This document shows, in pieces, positions 8,615 to 17,039 of a DNA stretch of 64,000 bases (its first letter is position 1; each line of letters starts with the position of its first letter). The DNA comes from Terriglobales bacterium. Lineage in GTDB: Bacteria; Acidobacteriota; Terriglobia; Terriglobales; Acidobacteriaceae. The translations under genes and the position numbers were made by a program. The stretch is from contig DATMPC010000058.1 in assembly GCA_035567895.1 (NCBI GenBank), positions 248,001 through 312,000 of the forward strand. The letters are read 5' to 3'. Below the pieces are notes generated by a model. It had not been told where the DNA came from. It was given only the letters and a program-made list of their open reading frames with translations, and searched no databases.

Positions 8615-8713
8615 TGTCATGCCGAAGCGAAGCGAGGCGTCCCTACGGTCACGAGAGTGCACGGGTACAGTAGGGATTCCTCCCCGCCAAATACAGGCGG
8701 CTCGGAATGACAA
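8615..8713. repeat. Inverted repeat, gtcat...atgac type
   Basis: ttgtcatgccga (8615-8626) pairs with tcggaatgacaa (8702-8713) with one mismatch. The interior contains tagggattcctccccgcc, also found in inverse form in the copy at 9479-9673. It lies between two convergent genes and could act as a two-way transcription barrier. Confidence 0.65.
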
Positions 8714-8716
8714 GGA

Positions 8717-9436
8717 TTACAAGGTCCCGCTGGCAGGTCCGATGCGAATCTCGTCAATCGAAGTATTCGGCGGCATGGCGAGGGCTAGTACCACGGCGCG
8801 GGCAATGTCCTGAGTGGAGACCATCTTTTCCCTAGGAGCATCGGGCCAGAACTGCTGCCAGATATCCGTATCGACGGCTCCGGGAATAAGAGCCATCACG
8901 CGGATGCCCTGTTTTCGCAACTCTTCGCGCAGTGTGTTGGTGAACGCCAGGGCCCCGGCTTTCGAAGCGTTATATGCCGACATACCTGCGAACGCCTGAT
9001 GTGCGGCGACCGACAAGTTGTTCACAATCATAGCTCCCGAGTTCATGAGCGGAATAGCAGCACGGCAGCAAAGAAATGTCCCGACCAGATTGGTATCGAT
9101 GACCCGGCGAAATTCCTCGATCGGAAGCTGGTCAACATTTGCCAGATGGTGCGCGGCGCCGGCGTTATTAATCAAGAAATCGAGGGACTTGAATCGCTCT
9201 CGCACAGCCTGAAAAAGTTCATGCACTTGATCGGGATTAGAAACATCACAGCGTTTCGCGGAGAGCGACAAATCTTCGCTCTTGAATTGCTCGATCGCCG
9301 CTTCGAGCGCTTGGGGATCCCGACCTGCGATGGCAACGCGACACCCGTTTCTCGCAAGCTCACGGGCAATTCCCAAACCGATACCGCGACTTCCGCCGGT
9401 AACGACTGCCGTCTTTCCTGTGAGATTGCCGTTCAT
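8717..9436 (-). CDS. Short-chain dehydrogenase/reductase (SDR family)
   Basis: A 239-residue classical SDR oxidoreductase using NAD(H) or NADP(H). The cofactor motif TGGSRGIG is at residues 13-20, NNAG near 90, the catalytic Tyr-Lys in YNASK near 153, with the Ser in NLSVAAHQ upstream and PGAVDTDIW after it. The Arg in the glycine motif and the GRD after strand 2 do not settle the cofactor. The substrate is unknown. The gene stands alone between two interspersed repeats, so it is probably transcribed by itself. Confidence 0.9.
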   Translation of the reverse strand: MNGNLTGKTAVVTGGSRGIGLGIARELARNGCRVAIAGRDPQALEAAIEQFKSEDLSLSAKRCDVSNPDQVHELFQAVRERFKSLDFLINNAGAAHHLANVDQLPIEEFRRVIDTNLVGTFLCCRAAIPLMNSGAMIVNNLSVAAHQAFAGMSAYNASKAGALAFTNTLREELRKQGIRVMALIPGAVDTDIWQQFWPDAPREKMVSTQDIARAVVLALAMPPNTSIDEIRIGPASGTL

Positions 9437-9478
9437 GGTAGCGGCAAGTATTTCACCACGGCGAGTCTTTGTGCTTCT

Positions 9479-9673
9479 GTCATTCCGAACCGCCAGCTCT
9501 GTGGCGGGAGGAATCCCTATGGCCTGCTACCACGTTAGAGGATGCCAAGCTTGCGGGCTGGCTGTTCCTCGATATTGCGAGAGGACCGTAGCGAGTACTT
9601 TGCGTGGCTCGAATCAGCAGTGTCGATGTTGATAGGGATTCCTCACCGCCATAAACCGGCGGTTCGGAATGAC
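9479..9673. repeat. Inverted repeat, gtcat...atgac type, 16-bp perfect ends
   Basis: gtcattccgaaccgcc (9479-9494) and ggcggttcggaatgac (9658-9673) are exact reverse complements. Inside, gaggaatccctat (near 9508) and atagggattcct (near 9631) pair as well, making this the best-preserved copy of the family in the window. It fills the gap between the SDR gene and folE. Confidence 0.75.
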
Positions 9674-9686
9674 ATCAGACAAAGCT

Positions 9687-10340
9687 TCAGAAGCCGTTAG
9701 GCTTGCCCGACCGAATCAGCGACAGGAATTCCTCTCGTGTCTCGTGCTCGTTGCGGAAGGCGCCCAGCATGGACGAAGTCACCGTAGCTGAATGCTGCTT
9801 TTCGACTCCACGCATCATCATGCAAAGATGTCGAGCCTCGATCACCACTCCGACGCCAATTGGGTCGATCGCATCCTGGATGGCGTCCGCAATCTGTTTT
9901 GTAAGCCGCTCCTGAACCTGCAAGCGACGCGCGAAGACGTCCACGAGCCGAGGGATTTTGCTAAGCCCGATCACCTTTCCTTTCGGTAGATATGCGACAT
10001 GCACTTTCCCGAAGAATGGAAGGATGTGATGCTCGCAGAGGCTGAACATCTCGATGTCTTTGACGATGACCATCTCGTCGTAATCGACTTCGAAGAGGGC
10101 CGCGCGCAGCAACTGCGCTGGATCTTTCTGATATCCGCGGGTGAGAAATCGAATGGCTTTGGCCGTGCGTTCTGGCGTGCGCTTTAAGCCGTCGCGCTCA
10201 GGATCTTCCCCGATGTTCTCGAGGATCTCGAGATAGGCTTTCTCCAGAGCTGCTTCCGCCTCATTTTGTTCTTGCAATGTCGTCTTCGGCATCGTCATCA
10301 CGCGCTTTACTGCTCCGCTCTTCACTCGGTCTCCCTTCAT
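9687..10340 (-). CDS. folE: GTP cyclohydrolase I FolE
   Basis: Converts GTP to 7,8-dihydroneopterin triphosphate, first step of folate, tetrahydropterin and deazapurine synthesis. The protein is 217 residues. Zinc ligands are Cys and His in [13 protein letters not shown] (near residue 105) and Cys in [11 protein letters not shown] (near 173). VGLSK-type motif [19 protein letters not shown] and the C-terminal [12 protein letters not shown] are present. The chosen ATG overlaps the upstream PTPS gene's stop by 4 bp (ATGA), implying translational coupling. The first 16 residues are extra compared with many homologs, so the ATG at MPKTTLQEQ is an alternative. Confidence 0.95.
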   Translation of the reverse strand: MKGDRVKSGAVKRVMTMPKTTLQEQNEAEAALEKAYLEILENIGEDPERDGLKRTPERTAKAIRFLTRGYQKDPAQLLRAALFEVDYDEMVIVKDIEMFSLCEHHILPFFGKVHVAYLPKGKVIGLSKIPRLVDVFARRLQVQERLTKQIADAIQDAIDPIGVGVVIEARHLCMMMRGVEKQHSATVTSSMLGAFRNEHETREEFLSLIRSGKPNGF

Positions 10341-10786
10341 CCCTGTGCCCGTTCCGGAACTGCTGCCGGTCCCAACTCTCGACCGCCGGCGTACTCAAAG
10401 GAATTCATCATGGTCTCTTCAATCCGAACCTTCTCCACTTTCGCAAGGTCGAATTGATCACGAAAGAGATGAAACAGCTCCCGCGAAAGATTCTCAGTTG
10501 TCGGCACCAGATTGCGAAAAGTATCCAACTCGTTGAGATTGCTGAACTCGAATCTCGGCATCACAACCCGATCGACAAATCCATCCAGATCGGCGAGGTT
10601 GCAGACCATGCCAGTTTCCGGATCGGGTTGTCCGCTAAGTGTGACTTCAACTCTGTAGTTGTGTCCGTGCCCGTAGGGGTTATTGCACTTGCCATACATC
10701 TCGCGATTCTCCGCGTCGCTGAAGTGAGGAGAATGCAGCCGGTGAGAGGCTGAAAACTTGTAGCGTCTTGTGAGGTGAGCCTTCAT
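10337..10786 (-). CDS. 6-pyruvoyl-tetrahydropterin synthase-like protein, altered active site
   Basis: A 149-residue PTPS/QueD-family protein. Zinc-binding His residues are present in FSASHRLHS (about residue 15) and YGHGHNY (about 40), and the catalytic Cys in GKCNNPYGH (about 34). However, the usual LDHxxLN motif, which supplies the Asp-His of the catalytic relay, reads FEFSNLN here. The neighbouring paralog has the normal form. It overlaps both neighbours by 4 bp, so the three genes form one operon acting on the FolE product. It may have changed activity or act together with its paralog; this is inference. Confidence 0.85.
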   Translation of the reverse strand: MKAHLTRRYKFSASHRLHSPHFSDAENREMYGKCNNPYGHGHNYRVEVTLSGQPDPETGMVCNLADLDGFVDRVVMPRFEFSNLNELDTFRNLVPTTENLSRELFHLFRDQFDLAKVEKVRIEETMMNSFEYAGGRELGPAAVPERAQG

Positions 10787-11193
10787 GGTTCTCCGTAAAC
10801 GTCCACGAAGAGATCGTCCGTTTCATACAGACGCACGCGATGGAGCTTCGCTCCGTTCAGTTTTCCCGACAACCGGTTCCAGATGGCAATGGCAAGGTTC
10901 TCAGTAGTCGGAATCCTGTCCCGAAACTCCGGCACCTCTTTGTTCAGGTGCCGATGATCGAGGCCGTCGATTACTTCGCGGTTCATGAGATCCTTGAGCT
11001 TCTTGAGGTCCATGACGAAGCCGGAGCGCTCGTCAACCTCGCCCGCTACCGTGACTTCGAGGGTGTAATTGTGGCCATGGCCATGCGGATTGTTGCACTT
11101 CCCGAAGATGCGCTGGTTCTCTTCCGGTGACAATTTGGGGTTGTGATAGAAGTGCGAGGCGGAAAACTCAGCCTTCCGCGTGAGGTAGACCAT
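10783..11193 (-). CDS. 6-pyruvoyl-tetrahydropterin synthase / QueD-family protein
   Basis: A 136-residue PTPS-fold enzyme acting on dihydroneopterin triphosphate, leading either to 6-pyruvoyl tetrahydropterin or, in QueD-type members, to carboxytetrahydropterin for queuosine. All family residues are visible: zinc His in FSASHFYH and HGHNY, Cys in GKCNNPHGH, and Asp-His in GLDHRHLNKE (about residue 80). The GKCNNPxGHGHNY stretch resembles the eukaryotic PTPS form. It is the first gene of a three-gene operon with a second PTPS paralog and folE. Which pathway it serves cannot be told from this window, as no queC, queE or queF is nearby. Confidence 0.88.
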   Translation of the reverse strand: MVYLTRKAEFSASHFYHNPKLSPEENQRIFGKCNNPHGHGHNYTLEVTVAGEVDERSGFVMDLKKLKDLMNREVIDGLDHRHLNKEVPEFRDRIPTTENLAIAIWNRLSGKLNGAKLHRVRLYETDDLFVDVYGEP

Positions 11194-11202
11194 GCTTGTG
11201 CC

Positions 11203-11230
11203 TTGAGTTCGTTTCCTCTGGATTTATTAT
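11203..11230 (+). promoter_or_regulatory. Candidate promoter for a leaderless tlpA-like mRNA
   Basis: TTGAGT (11203-11208) and TATTAT (11225-11230) are separated by 16 bp. The expected start of transcription is near 11237, directly at the GTG (11238-11240) that best starts the downstream lipoprotein. No Shine-Dalgarno is visible before that GTG, so translation may be leaderless. Confidence 0.4.
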
Positions 11231-11237
11231 ACGTAGC

Positions 11238-11756
11238 GTGAGCTTTGCTCCCCTATCTATCAGAGTCCTAAGGCTCGTATCCGTTGCAGTTTTTCTCGCG
11301 CTGTCTGGGTGTGATCGAGGCGCACGGCCGGACCTGGTTGGTCGTTCAGCCCCGGATTTTACGGTTTCGGACTCGCAGCGCACGATCTCACTGCATGACT
11401 ACAAAGGGCAAGTAGTTGTCCTGAACTTCTGGGCAAGCTGGTGCGCGCCCTGTATCGAAGAGATGCCCTCACTGATCCAGATGCAGCACACTCTCCGTGA
11501 TCGGGTGACCGTACTCGCCGTGGCTACGGACCACGATCCGGATGCATACAGGAAGTTTGTCCGCGATCACAATGTGGACCTTATTACTGTCAACGATCCT
11601 GCTCAGAAGAGCAGCGACACATATGGGACGTCGGGATGGCCGGAGACGTACATCATCGACCGCAAAGGCATCATCCGCCGCAAGTTTATCGGACCAGTGG
11701 AGTGGACCAGCCCGGCGATCGTTTCGTATCTGGAAGCACTGCGGACTGAATCCTAA
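11238..11756 (+). CDS. TlpA/ResA-like thiol-disulfide oxidoreductase lipoprotein
   Basis: A thioredoxin-fold protein expected outside the cytoplasmic membrane, reducing disulfides, for example during cytochrome c maturation. The N-terminal hydrophobic stretch ends in the lipobox LSGC (about residues 24-27 from the GTG), so it is likely a lipoprotein. The domain follows: APDFTVSD, VVVLNFWASWCAPC with the CxxC redox pair, and the cis-Pro in GWPETYIID. The frame can be opened earlier with a TTG at 11196, but that adds a polar stretch before the signal peptide. It is transcribed divergently from the PTPS operon. Confidence 0.87.
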   Translation: MSFAPLSIRVLRLVSVAVFLALSGCDRGARPDLVGRSAPDFTVSDSQRTISLHDYKGQVVVLNFWASWCAPCIEEMPSLIQMQHTLRDRVTVLAVATDHDPDAYRKFVRDHNVDLITVNDPAQKSSDTYGTSGWPETYIIDRKGIIRRKFIGPVEWTSPAIVSYLEALRTES

Positions 11757-11782
11757 GGGCTGTCGTTCCAATTTGGGACAGA

Positions 11783-11893
11783 AATTCCCTGCTAATTCCC
11801 TGTTATTTTTTTGAATCCCGCGTTGGACACTAGTAAGTGCATGTTTGACAGTGGCTTGGGAAGAAATCCACAGAATTCCCTGTTAATTCCCTG
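11783..11893. repeat. AATTCCCTG repeats with 11-bp period
   Basis: Four copies of AATTCCCTG occur at 11783-11791, 11794-11802, 11874-11882 and 11885-11893. They form two tandem pairs with exactly 11-bp period, 91 bp apart. A related series (CAGTGAATT, which differs by one base from the reverse complement) lies at 33916-34063. The 241-bp gap between the tlpA-like gene and the ATPase gene has no ORF of note. The function is unknown; the helical phasing suits a DNA-binding protein. Confidence 0.6.
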
Positions 11894-11997
11894 GTTTTGA
11901 GAAAATTTTGCAGATTTTGGGCAAAATTCTTCGATTTCGACGCCGAATTCGAAAACTCCCCTGTTGTTTTCGCTGTTTCTTGCTTTGGCGAATCAAC

Positions 11998-14514
11998 CTA
12001 CAGGCCTACGCGTCTCAATCTCAGCGAGTTCGAAATCACCGAAACCGAACTCAAACTCATGGCGGCGGCCGCGAAGATGGGATTCAGCGTCATGTGAAAC
12101 AGTGGGTACAGCAGGCCTGCCGCCAGGGGAATGCCGGCCGCGTTGTAGACGAAGGCAAAGAACAGATTCTGCCGGATGTTGCGCATGACTGCGTTACTGA
12201 GACGGCGCGCCTTGAGGATTCCGCGCAGATCACCTTTAACAAGTGCGATATCGGCGCTTTCTAATGCCACATCCGTGCCGGTTCCCATGGCAATTCCAAC
12301 ATCGGCCTGAGCTAGAGCGGGAGCGTCATTGATGCCGTCTCCAGCCATCGCGATTCGGTTGCCACGCGATTGTAGGTCACGTACTAGCTCAGCCTTGCGA
12401 TGAGGCAGCACTTCCGCCTCAACCTCCTCGATACCAACCTGCCGCGCAATGGCTTTGGCGGTTGCGCGATTGTCGCCTGTGGCCATCACGACTCTGATTC
12501 CCTGGATTCGGAGCTCCCTCACTACTTCGGGAGTGGATTCGCGGACCGGATCCGCTACGGCGATGATCGTGGAAAGCTGACCATCGATGGCGGCGAATAC
12601 AACGGTTTTGGCCTGTTCCCGCAATTGCTCTGTGAACGATTCGGCGAGGTTTATGTCAATGCCTGCTCTGAGCATCTGCTCCGCGTTTCCGACAATCACC
12701 ACTTCGCGACCACGCGGAGTCTCGACGTTTGCGCTGATGCCTCGGCCCGTCTCCGAGTCGAAGTCGGACAATGGCAGCAGTTCGAGTCCGCGAGCCTGCG
12801 CAGCGCGGATGATCGCGCCCGCAATGGGATGTTCACTATGTGACTCCACGCTTGCAACTGCCTGCAGCACCTCTTCCTCGGAGAACTTGCCGAACACCTT
12901 GATATCCGTAACTTCCGGTCTCCCGAGCGTCAGAGTCCCGGTCTTGTCGACCACAAGCGTGTCGATTTTCTCCATGGCCTCAAGCGCGCGGGCATCGCGC
13001 ACGAGCACGCCATTGCGAGCTCCCTGTCCCGTACCAACCATGATCGCCATCGGCGTAGCTAATCCGAGCGCACATGGACACGCAATAATCAGCACAGCTA
13101 CAGCGCTGACCAAAGCGTGAGCAAAGCGCGGCTCTGGACCAAACAGGAACCAACCTGCGAATGCGGCAATCGCACATGCGATTACGGTGGGAACAAATAC
13201 GGCAGCAACTCGATCGGCAAGGCGCTGAATTGGCGCACGGCTCCGTTGTGCCGAGGCGACCATCGCGACGATCTGGGCCAGTAAAGTTTCGCTGCCAACG
13301 CGTTGTGCGGCCATCAGCATCGATCCAGTGCCATTCACAGTGCCGGCTATCAATTTGTCTCCCTGCTGCTTAAGCACCGGGATCGCCTCACCGGTGACCA
13401 TCGATTCATCGACGCTGCTCTTCCCTTCCTCGACTCGCCCGTCTACAGGAATCTTTTCGCCCGGACGGACGCGCAGACGGTCACCTACTGCGATCTGTTC
13501 GAGCGGGACGTCGGCTTCCCTGCCTGATTCTTCAACTTTGCGAGCCATCTTCGGCGTTAAGTTCAGGAGCGCACGAATTGCGCCGCTAGTCTGTTTGCGT
13601 GCGCGCAGCTCCATGACCTGTCCAAGCAAAACGAGAACGGTGATGGACGCGCTGACCTCAAAGTAGACGTCAGGTCTTCCCATGCCGCGAGCGATCACCG
13701 GCAGCAGGCTCTGTGGCAGGACTGTCACGACCAAGCTGTAAAGAAAAGCGACGCCCGTACCCATCGCGATCAGAGTGAACATGTTGAGATTGCCAGTGCG
13801 TAGCGAGTTCCATCCTCGCTGAAAGAAAGGGGCGCCGCCCCAGAGGACAACCGGAGCAGCCAGCACGAGCTGCAGCCACGCTGAAACTCGTGTCATGTCG
13901 AACTCGTGCAGCCATCCTGAAGTGAGCATTCCGCCCATACTGATCGCCAGCAGAGGCACGGTGAGAGCCAGGCCAATCCAAAAGCGCAGACGCATGCTCC
14001 GAAGTTCGCTGTCGTCCTCCTCGACAGAGCTGGTCGCAGCAACACGCGGTTCGAGCGCCATGCCACAAATTGGACATGCTCCTGGCTTGTCGGAGATAAC
14101 CTCAGGATGCATCGGGCACACGTACTCAGTCTTGGTGGTGCTGAGCAGTTCCGGCTCCAGAGCCATTCCGCATTTGGGACAAGAGCCCGGATCAACCGAG
14201 ATGACCTCCGGATCCATTGGGCAGAAATACTTGCGTGAGGCTCGCGGCGCAGAACGTGCCTTTTGGTCAAGCGATAGTTCAGGGGGACGACCTGGGATTC
14301 TGCCTAACTGTACTAGTTCAGCAGGAGACTCCTTCGGGTCTGCGTTGAGATACTTCTCAGGGTCGGCCGTAAATCTTTCTGCGCAAGAGCTGCAGCAAAA
14401 AAAGTAGTGCCTGCCTGCATGCTCGCGGCTGGCACGAGCTTGCGCAGGATCAACCTGCATCCCGCACACAGGATCAACTACGGAGTCCGCTACCGGCTTC
14501 AATTCTCTTTGCAT
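11998..14514 (-). CDS. Copper/heavy-metal-translocating P1B-type ATPase
   Basis: An 838-residue metal efflux ATPase. The N-terminus carries a YHS-like metal domain ([17 protein letters not shown]) and then two short heavy-metal-binding domains (YFCPMDPEV...CPKCGM and YVCPMHPEV...CPICGM) rather than the usual HMA domain. Eight membrane helices follow, with the CPC motif in [13 protein letters not shown]. The phosphorylation site is [11 protein letters not shown], the HP motif [10 protein letters not shown], and the hinge [10 protein letters not shown]. The CPC type and these N-terminal domains point to Cu(I) or Ag(I) export. The EVE-domain gene lies 8 bp upstream on the same strand. Confidence 0.93.
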   Translation of the reverse strand: MQRELKPVADSVVDPVCGMQVDPAQARASREHAGRHYFFCCSSCAERFTADPEKYLNADPKESPAELVQLGRIPGRPPELSLDQKARSAPRASRKYFCPMDPEVISVDPGSCPKCGMALEPELLSTTKTEYVCPMHPEVISDKPGACPICGMALEPRVAATSSVEEDDSELRSMRLRFWIGLALTVPLLAISMGGMLTSGWLHEFDMTRVSAWLQLVLAAPVVLWGGAPFFQRGWNSLRTGNLNMFTLIAMGTGVAFLYSLVVTVLPQSLLPVIARGMGRPDVYFEVSASITVLVLLGQVMELRARKQTSGAIRALLNLTPKMARKVEESGREADVPLEQIAVGDRLRVRPGEKIPVDGRVEEGKSSVDESMVTGEAIPVLKQQGDKLIAGTVNGTGSMLMAAQRVGSETLLAQIVAMVASAQRSRAPIQRLADRVAAVFVPTVIACAIAAFAGWFLFGPEPRFAHALVSAVAVLIIACPCALGLATPMAIMVGTGQGARNGVLVRDARALEAMEKIDTLVVDKTGTLTLGRPEVTDIKVFGKFSEEEVLQAVASVESHSEHPIAGAIIRAAQARGLELLPLSDFDSETGRGISANVETPRGREVVIVGNAEQMLRAGIDINLAESFTEQLREQAKTVVFAAIDGQLSTIIAVADPVRESTPEVVRELRIQGIRVVMATGDNRATAKAIARQVGIEEVEAEVLPHRKAELVRDLQSRGNRIAMAGDGINDAPALAQADVGIAMGTGTDVALESADIALVKGDLRGILKARRLSNAVMRNIRQNLFFAFVYNAAGIPLAAGLLYPLFHMTLNPIFAAAAMSLSSVSVISNSLRLRRVGL

Positions 14515-14522
14515 TCTGTGAT

Positions 14523-14903
14523 CTATGACCCAGTCAGGATCTTGTATTGCTCATCGGTGAGCGGCACGACGCTCAGGCGGCCTTGGCGCACCAGCGGCGA
14601 ATCCGCAAACGCCTTCTTCTGCTTGATGTCTGCCAGGCTCAAAGGTTGCGTAATCGGCTTGCCGGCTTTGATTTGTACTCGGGGATTTTTTGCGTCGGAT
14701 GAATCCACTGATACTACGGAAGCGGTGCCTACAGCTCGTTTTTCATCGCCGGTGTGATAGATCACAAGGTGATCGCCACTTTTCATGTTGCGAAGGTTTC
14801 TGACTGCCACCGGATTGGTTACACCATCCCAAATGGTGGTCTGTTCGCGCTGAAGGTCAGCAAACGAGTAAGCGGAAGCCTCGGTTTTTAGGAGATAGTT
14901 CAT
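14523..14903 (-). CDS. EVE-domain protein
   Basis: A 126-residue single-domain EVE protein (PUA-like fold). Family landmarks are [15 protein letters not shown] at the N-terminus, [20 protein letters not shown] near residue 25, and VIYHTG near 48. Some EVE domains bind modified cytosine in DNA or RNA; no activity is shown for this small bacterial type. It is 8 bp upstream of the ATPase gene and probably cotranscribed, though the two functions have no obvious link. Confidence 0.88.
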   Translation of the reverse strand: MNYLLKTEASAYSFADLQREQTTIWDGVTNPVAVRNLRNMKSGDHLVIYHTGDEKRAVGTASVVSVDSSDAKNPRVQIKAGKPITQPLSLADIKQKKAFADSPLVRQGRLSVVPLTDEQYKILTGS

Positions 14904-15049
14904 TGGTAGTCTCTCTCAGAGGTGTTTGTGAGTACCATATACCGGCACTGCGGAATCGCCCAAGACTGGACCGGGTTCCGAATATACAAACTCGCGAGTA
15001 CATCTTCTTGCTGTTAAGTTATTGCTGAGTCTTTGAGGAGAACGCCTGA

Positions 15050-15277
15050 ATGACGCAGCTCGACGTAGCTTTCCGTTACGGCACGCCGCCGGGAGAAAAC
15101 GAATTGCGCGCTCTGACCTACGCGCGCGACGTTTATGGCGTAAGAAAAATTGAGTTTGATGAAGCCCAGCAGATTGTGCGCGTGGAATATGACGCTTCGC
15201 GCCTTAGCGAGGAAACCGTCGCAGCAATCCTGCGGCGCGCGGGCATGGATCTTCGAGAGAAGATTCAGCTCGTTTGA
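15050..15277 (+). CDS. Small ferredoxin-fold-like protein, 75 aa
   Basis: A short protein with predicted beta-alpha-beta-beta-alpha-beta order, resembling heavy-metal-associated (HMA) domains in size and pattern (ELRALTYARDVYGVRKIEF, then VRVEYDASRLSEETVAAILRRAG split around residue 50). The CxxC metal site of true HMA proteins is absent. GAGGAGA lies about 8 nt before the ATG. The function is unknown; proximity to the metal ATPase may be chance because the two are on opposite strands. Confidence 0.65.
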   Translation: MTQLDVAFRYGTPPGENELRALTYARDVYGVRKIEFDEAQQIVRVEYDASRLSEETVAAILRRAGMDLREKIQLV

Positions 15278-15639
15278 GAGTGGCTATCTGCGCTAGGTAA
15301 AAGAGTTGCCCAAAAGCAAAGAGACGCTCAAGAGATCCTCTGGCCGAGTAAGTCTCAAGAGCGTCCCGTTGCGCGCCACTTCGTCTGTTACGGGATAAAG
15401 CATCCTCGATGCCAACCAGCCAGCCATTCAAAATGCAGGACTTAGCGATGGCCGGGGCCGTCAGAGTCGGTAAAGTTTTCTGGAACTCGAAAGACTTAGT
15501 GTAGGTTTTTCTCGGGCGGTGCAATGGAAATGCCACACTCTAAATGTGAAAAATGTTTGCTCTGGCGCAACGTGCCCGAACAGCATTTATTCACAAGTAT
15601 TGAGGCAACGTCAGCGACCGACTGGACGTATCACTCTGC
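15278..15639. other. Gene-free stretch upstream of tRNA-Arg
   Basis: No convincing ORF lies here. A loose repeat is visible (gacgctcaagaga near 15322 and gtctcaagagcgtc near 15351). The long plus-strand frame opening at 15524 runs straight through the tRNA gene and is not a real gene start. Confidence 0.4.
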
Positions 15640-15645
15640 TATAAT
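15640..15645 (+). promoter_or_regulatory. Consensus -10 box TATAAT for tRNA-Arg
   Basis: A perfect TATAAT at 15640-15645 followed by a T-run lies 50 bp before the mature tRNA end. The -35 region at the expected spacing is weak (accgac). Placement and direction fit the tRNA-Arg promoter. Confidence 0.5.
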
Positions 15646-15694
15646 TTTTTTGTCTGCAAGAACCTCTTTTCTTCTAAGTTTCATTGCGCAAACC

Positions 15695-15771
15695 GCGCCC
15701 TTAGCTCAGTTGGATAGAGCGTCTGACTACGAATCAGAAGGTCGGGAGTTCGAATCTCTCAGGGCGCGCCA
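15695..15771 (+). tRNA. tRNA-Arg(ACG)
   Basis: A complete 77-nt cloverleaf. The acceptor GCGCCCT pairs with AGGGCGC, followed by discriminator G and an encoded CCA. The D-arm is GCTC...GAGC, the anticodon stem TCTGA/TCAGA carries the loop CTACGAA with anticodon ACG, and the T-arm GGGAG-TTCGAAT-CTCTC is intact. ACG is normally deaminated to ICG and reads CGU, CGC and CGA. A truncated receptor gene begins just past its 3' end. Confidence 0.96.
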
Positions 15772-15859
15772 TTCGCTAATTTGCACCCAATTTCATTCCC
15801 CTCGTAGGTGCAAAAACTTACTTCAGGTAAACGTCCCAAGCCGGAGGGACGAAATCTGT

Positions 15860-16765
15860 TACCTAAGTACCGGCTCACGTTTCGAACTCACCCCACAAGC
15901 GCCTTTCTCTGTTTTCCGGGACAACCGTGCATCTTCGAATTACAACGCTATGGAGTTTAAGCTGGAACGTCGCTTCTCGCGTGGCCTGATGCTTCGCGGA
16001 TCATACACACTGAGTCGTGGATGGGATGATGCATCAGAGGTGTACCAGATCACGCCAATCAGCCCTTTTCCGCAGGACCAATTGAATGCCGGTAATGCGC
16101 GTAAGGGAGAGCATGGGCTGTCGGCGTACGACGTGACTCATCGTTTCGCGATTGCTTACGTGTATGAGGTTCCCGGATTCTCATCCTCGAACAATTTGCT
16201 GAATCACATCGCTTACCTGACTCGCGGATGGCAGTGGTCGAGTACTGCGTCTCTGCAAAGCGGACTGCCGAATACACCATTCGTCGGCGGAATCGATACA
16301 AACGGAGATGGCAACGCTCTTAACGGACGTCCGAATGTCGGGAATCCCAATGCACCTGCTGGTACCGCTGCCATCGATGGAGCGTTTCTCGGAGCGCCGT
16401 TTGCGCCGGGATATCTCTACGACGCATTCAGCGGCTTACCCACTGATGCATCGCAGGTTCGCTGGCTAATCCAACCTGGCATCGGCAACATACAGCGCAA
16501 CGGCTATCGTGAGCCGGGCATTGTGACCTGGAACACGAGCATTGCCCGTAACTTCCGCGTGCCATACCTGGGGGAGAAGAGTTCATTCCAGATTCGCGCA
16601 GATATGTTCAACGTCCTGAATCATGCAAATGAGTCTGCGGGGCTTGATATGAACGTACTCGATGTCCAGGACCCGCCGAATGCAGCGGCTCCGTATTTTG
16701 GAAACCCACACTACGCTCGTACGGGTGCTCGAACTATGCGCTTGGCCGCGAAATTCACCTTCTAG
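15860..16765 (+). pseudogene. C-terminal fragment of a TonB-dependent receptor-like protein
   Basis: Only the last 300 or so residues of a large outer-membrane barrel remain. Recognisable strands include YNAMEFKLERRFSRGLMLRG, SYTLSRGWDD, YDVTHRFAIAYVYEVP and FQIRADMFNVLNHANE, ending in the aromatic F (AAKFTF) expected for barrel insertion. The full-length acidobacterial family has a carboxypeptidase-like domain, plug and barrel and exceeds 1000 residues. The signal peptide, plug and most of the barrel are missing. The frame is open back through the tRNA but that part has no homology-like character. Deletion or insertion at the tRNA-Arg 3' end is the likely cause. Confidence 0.75.
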
Positions 16766-16785
16766 ACGCAGTGCATCTGAGCAAG

Positions 16786-16812
16786 GCCAGCCAGCTGGCT
16801 GGCTTTTTCTTT
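16786..16812 (+). terminator. Rho-independent terminator
   Basis: The perfect palindrome gccagccagctggctggc (16786-16803) is followed by TTTTTCTTT. It lies 21 bp after the stop of the receptor fragment. Confidence 0.7.
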
Positions 16813-17039
16813 GGGCTGAAATGTCTCCGCGAACCCACCGGAACCCTGCCAAAGAACTTCAACGACAAGTTGCGTGATGTCGTCCTCCGTCTCTCAACCA
16901 ACCGCAATTCGCGCTGCTGAATGCGTCTGGAAGTCCCTCCTGTCCCGCTCAGACTTTTTCGTCCGTTTCTCCTGAATCGGGCGTAACATTAAGCGAGAAA
17001 GCAGGTTCGTCGCTTCGGATTCGAGTAGGGGGCACGCTT

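Noticed and set aside
15524-15859. Upstream part of the long frame that includes the receptor fragment
   Set aside because: It reads through the tRNA-Arg gene and has no similarity to the receptor N-terminus; the open frame is accidental.
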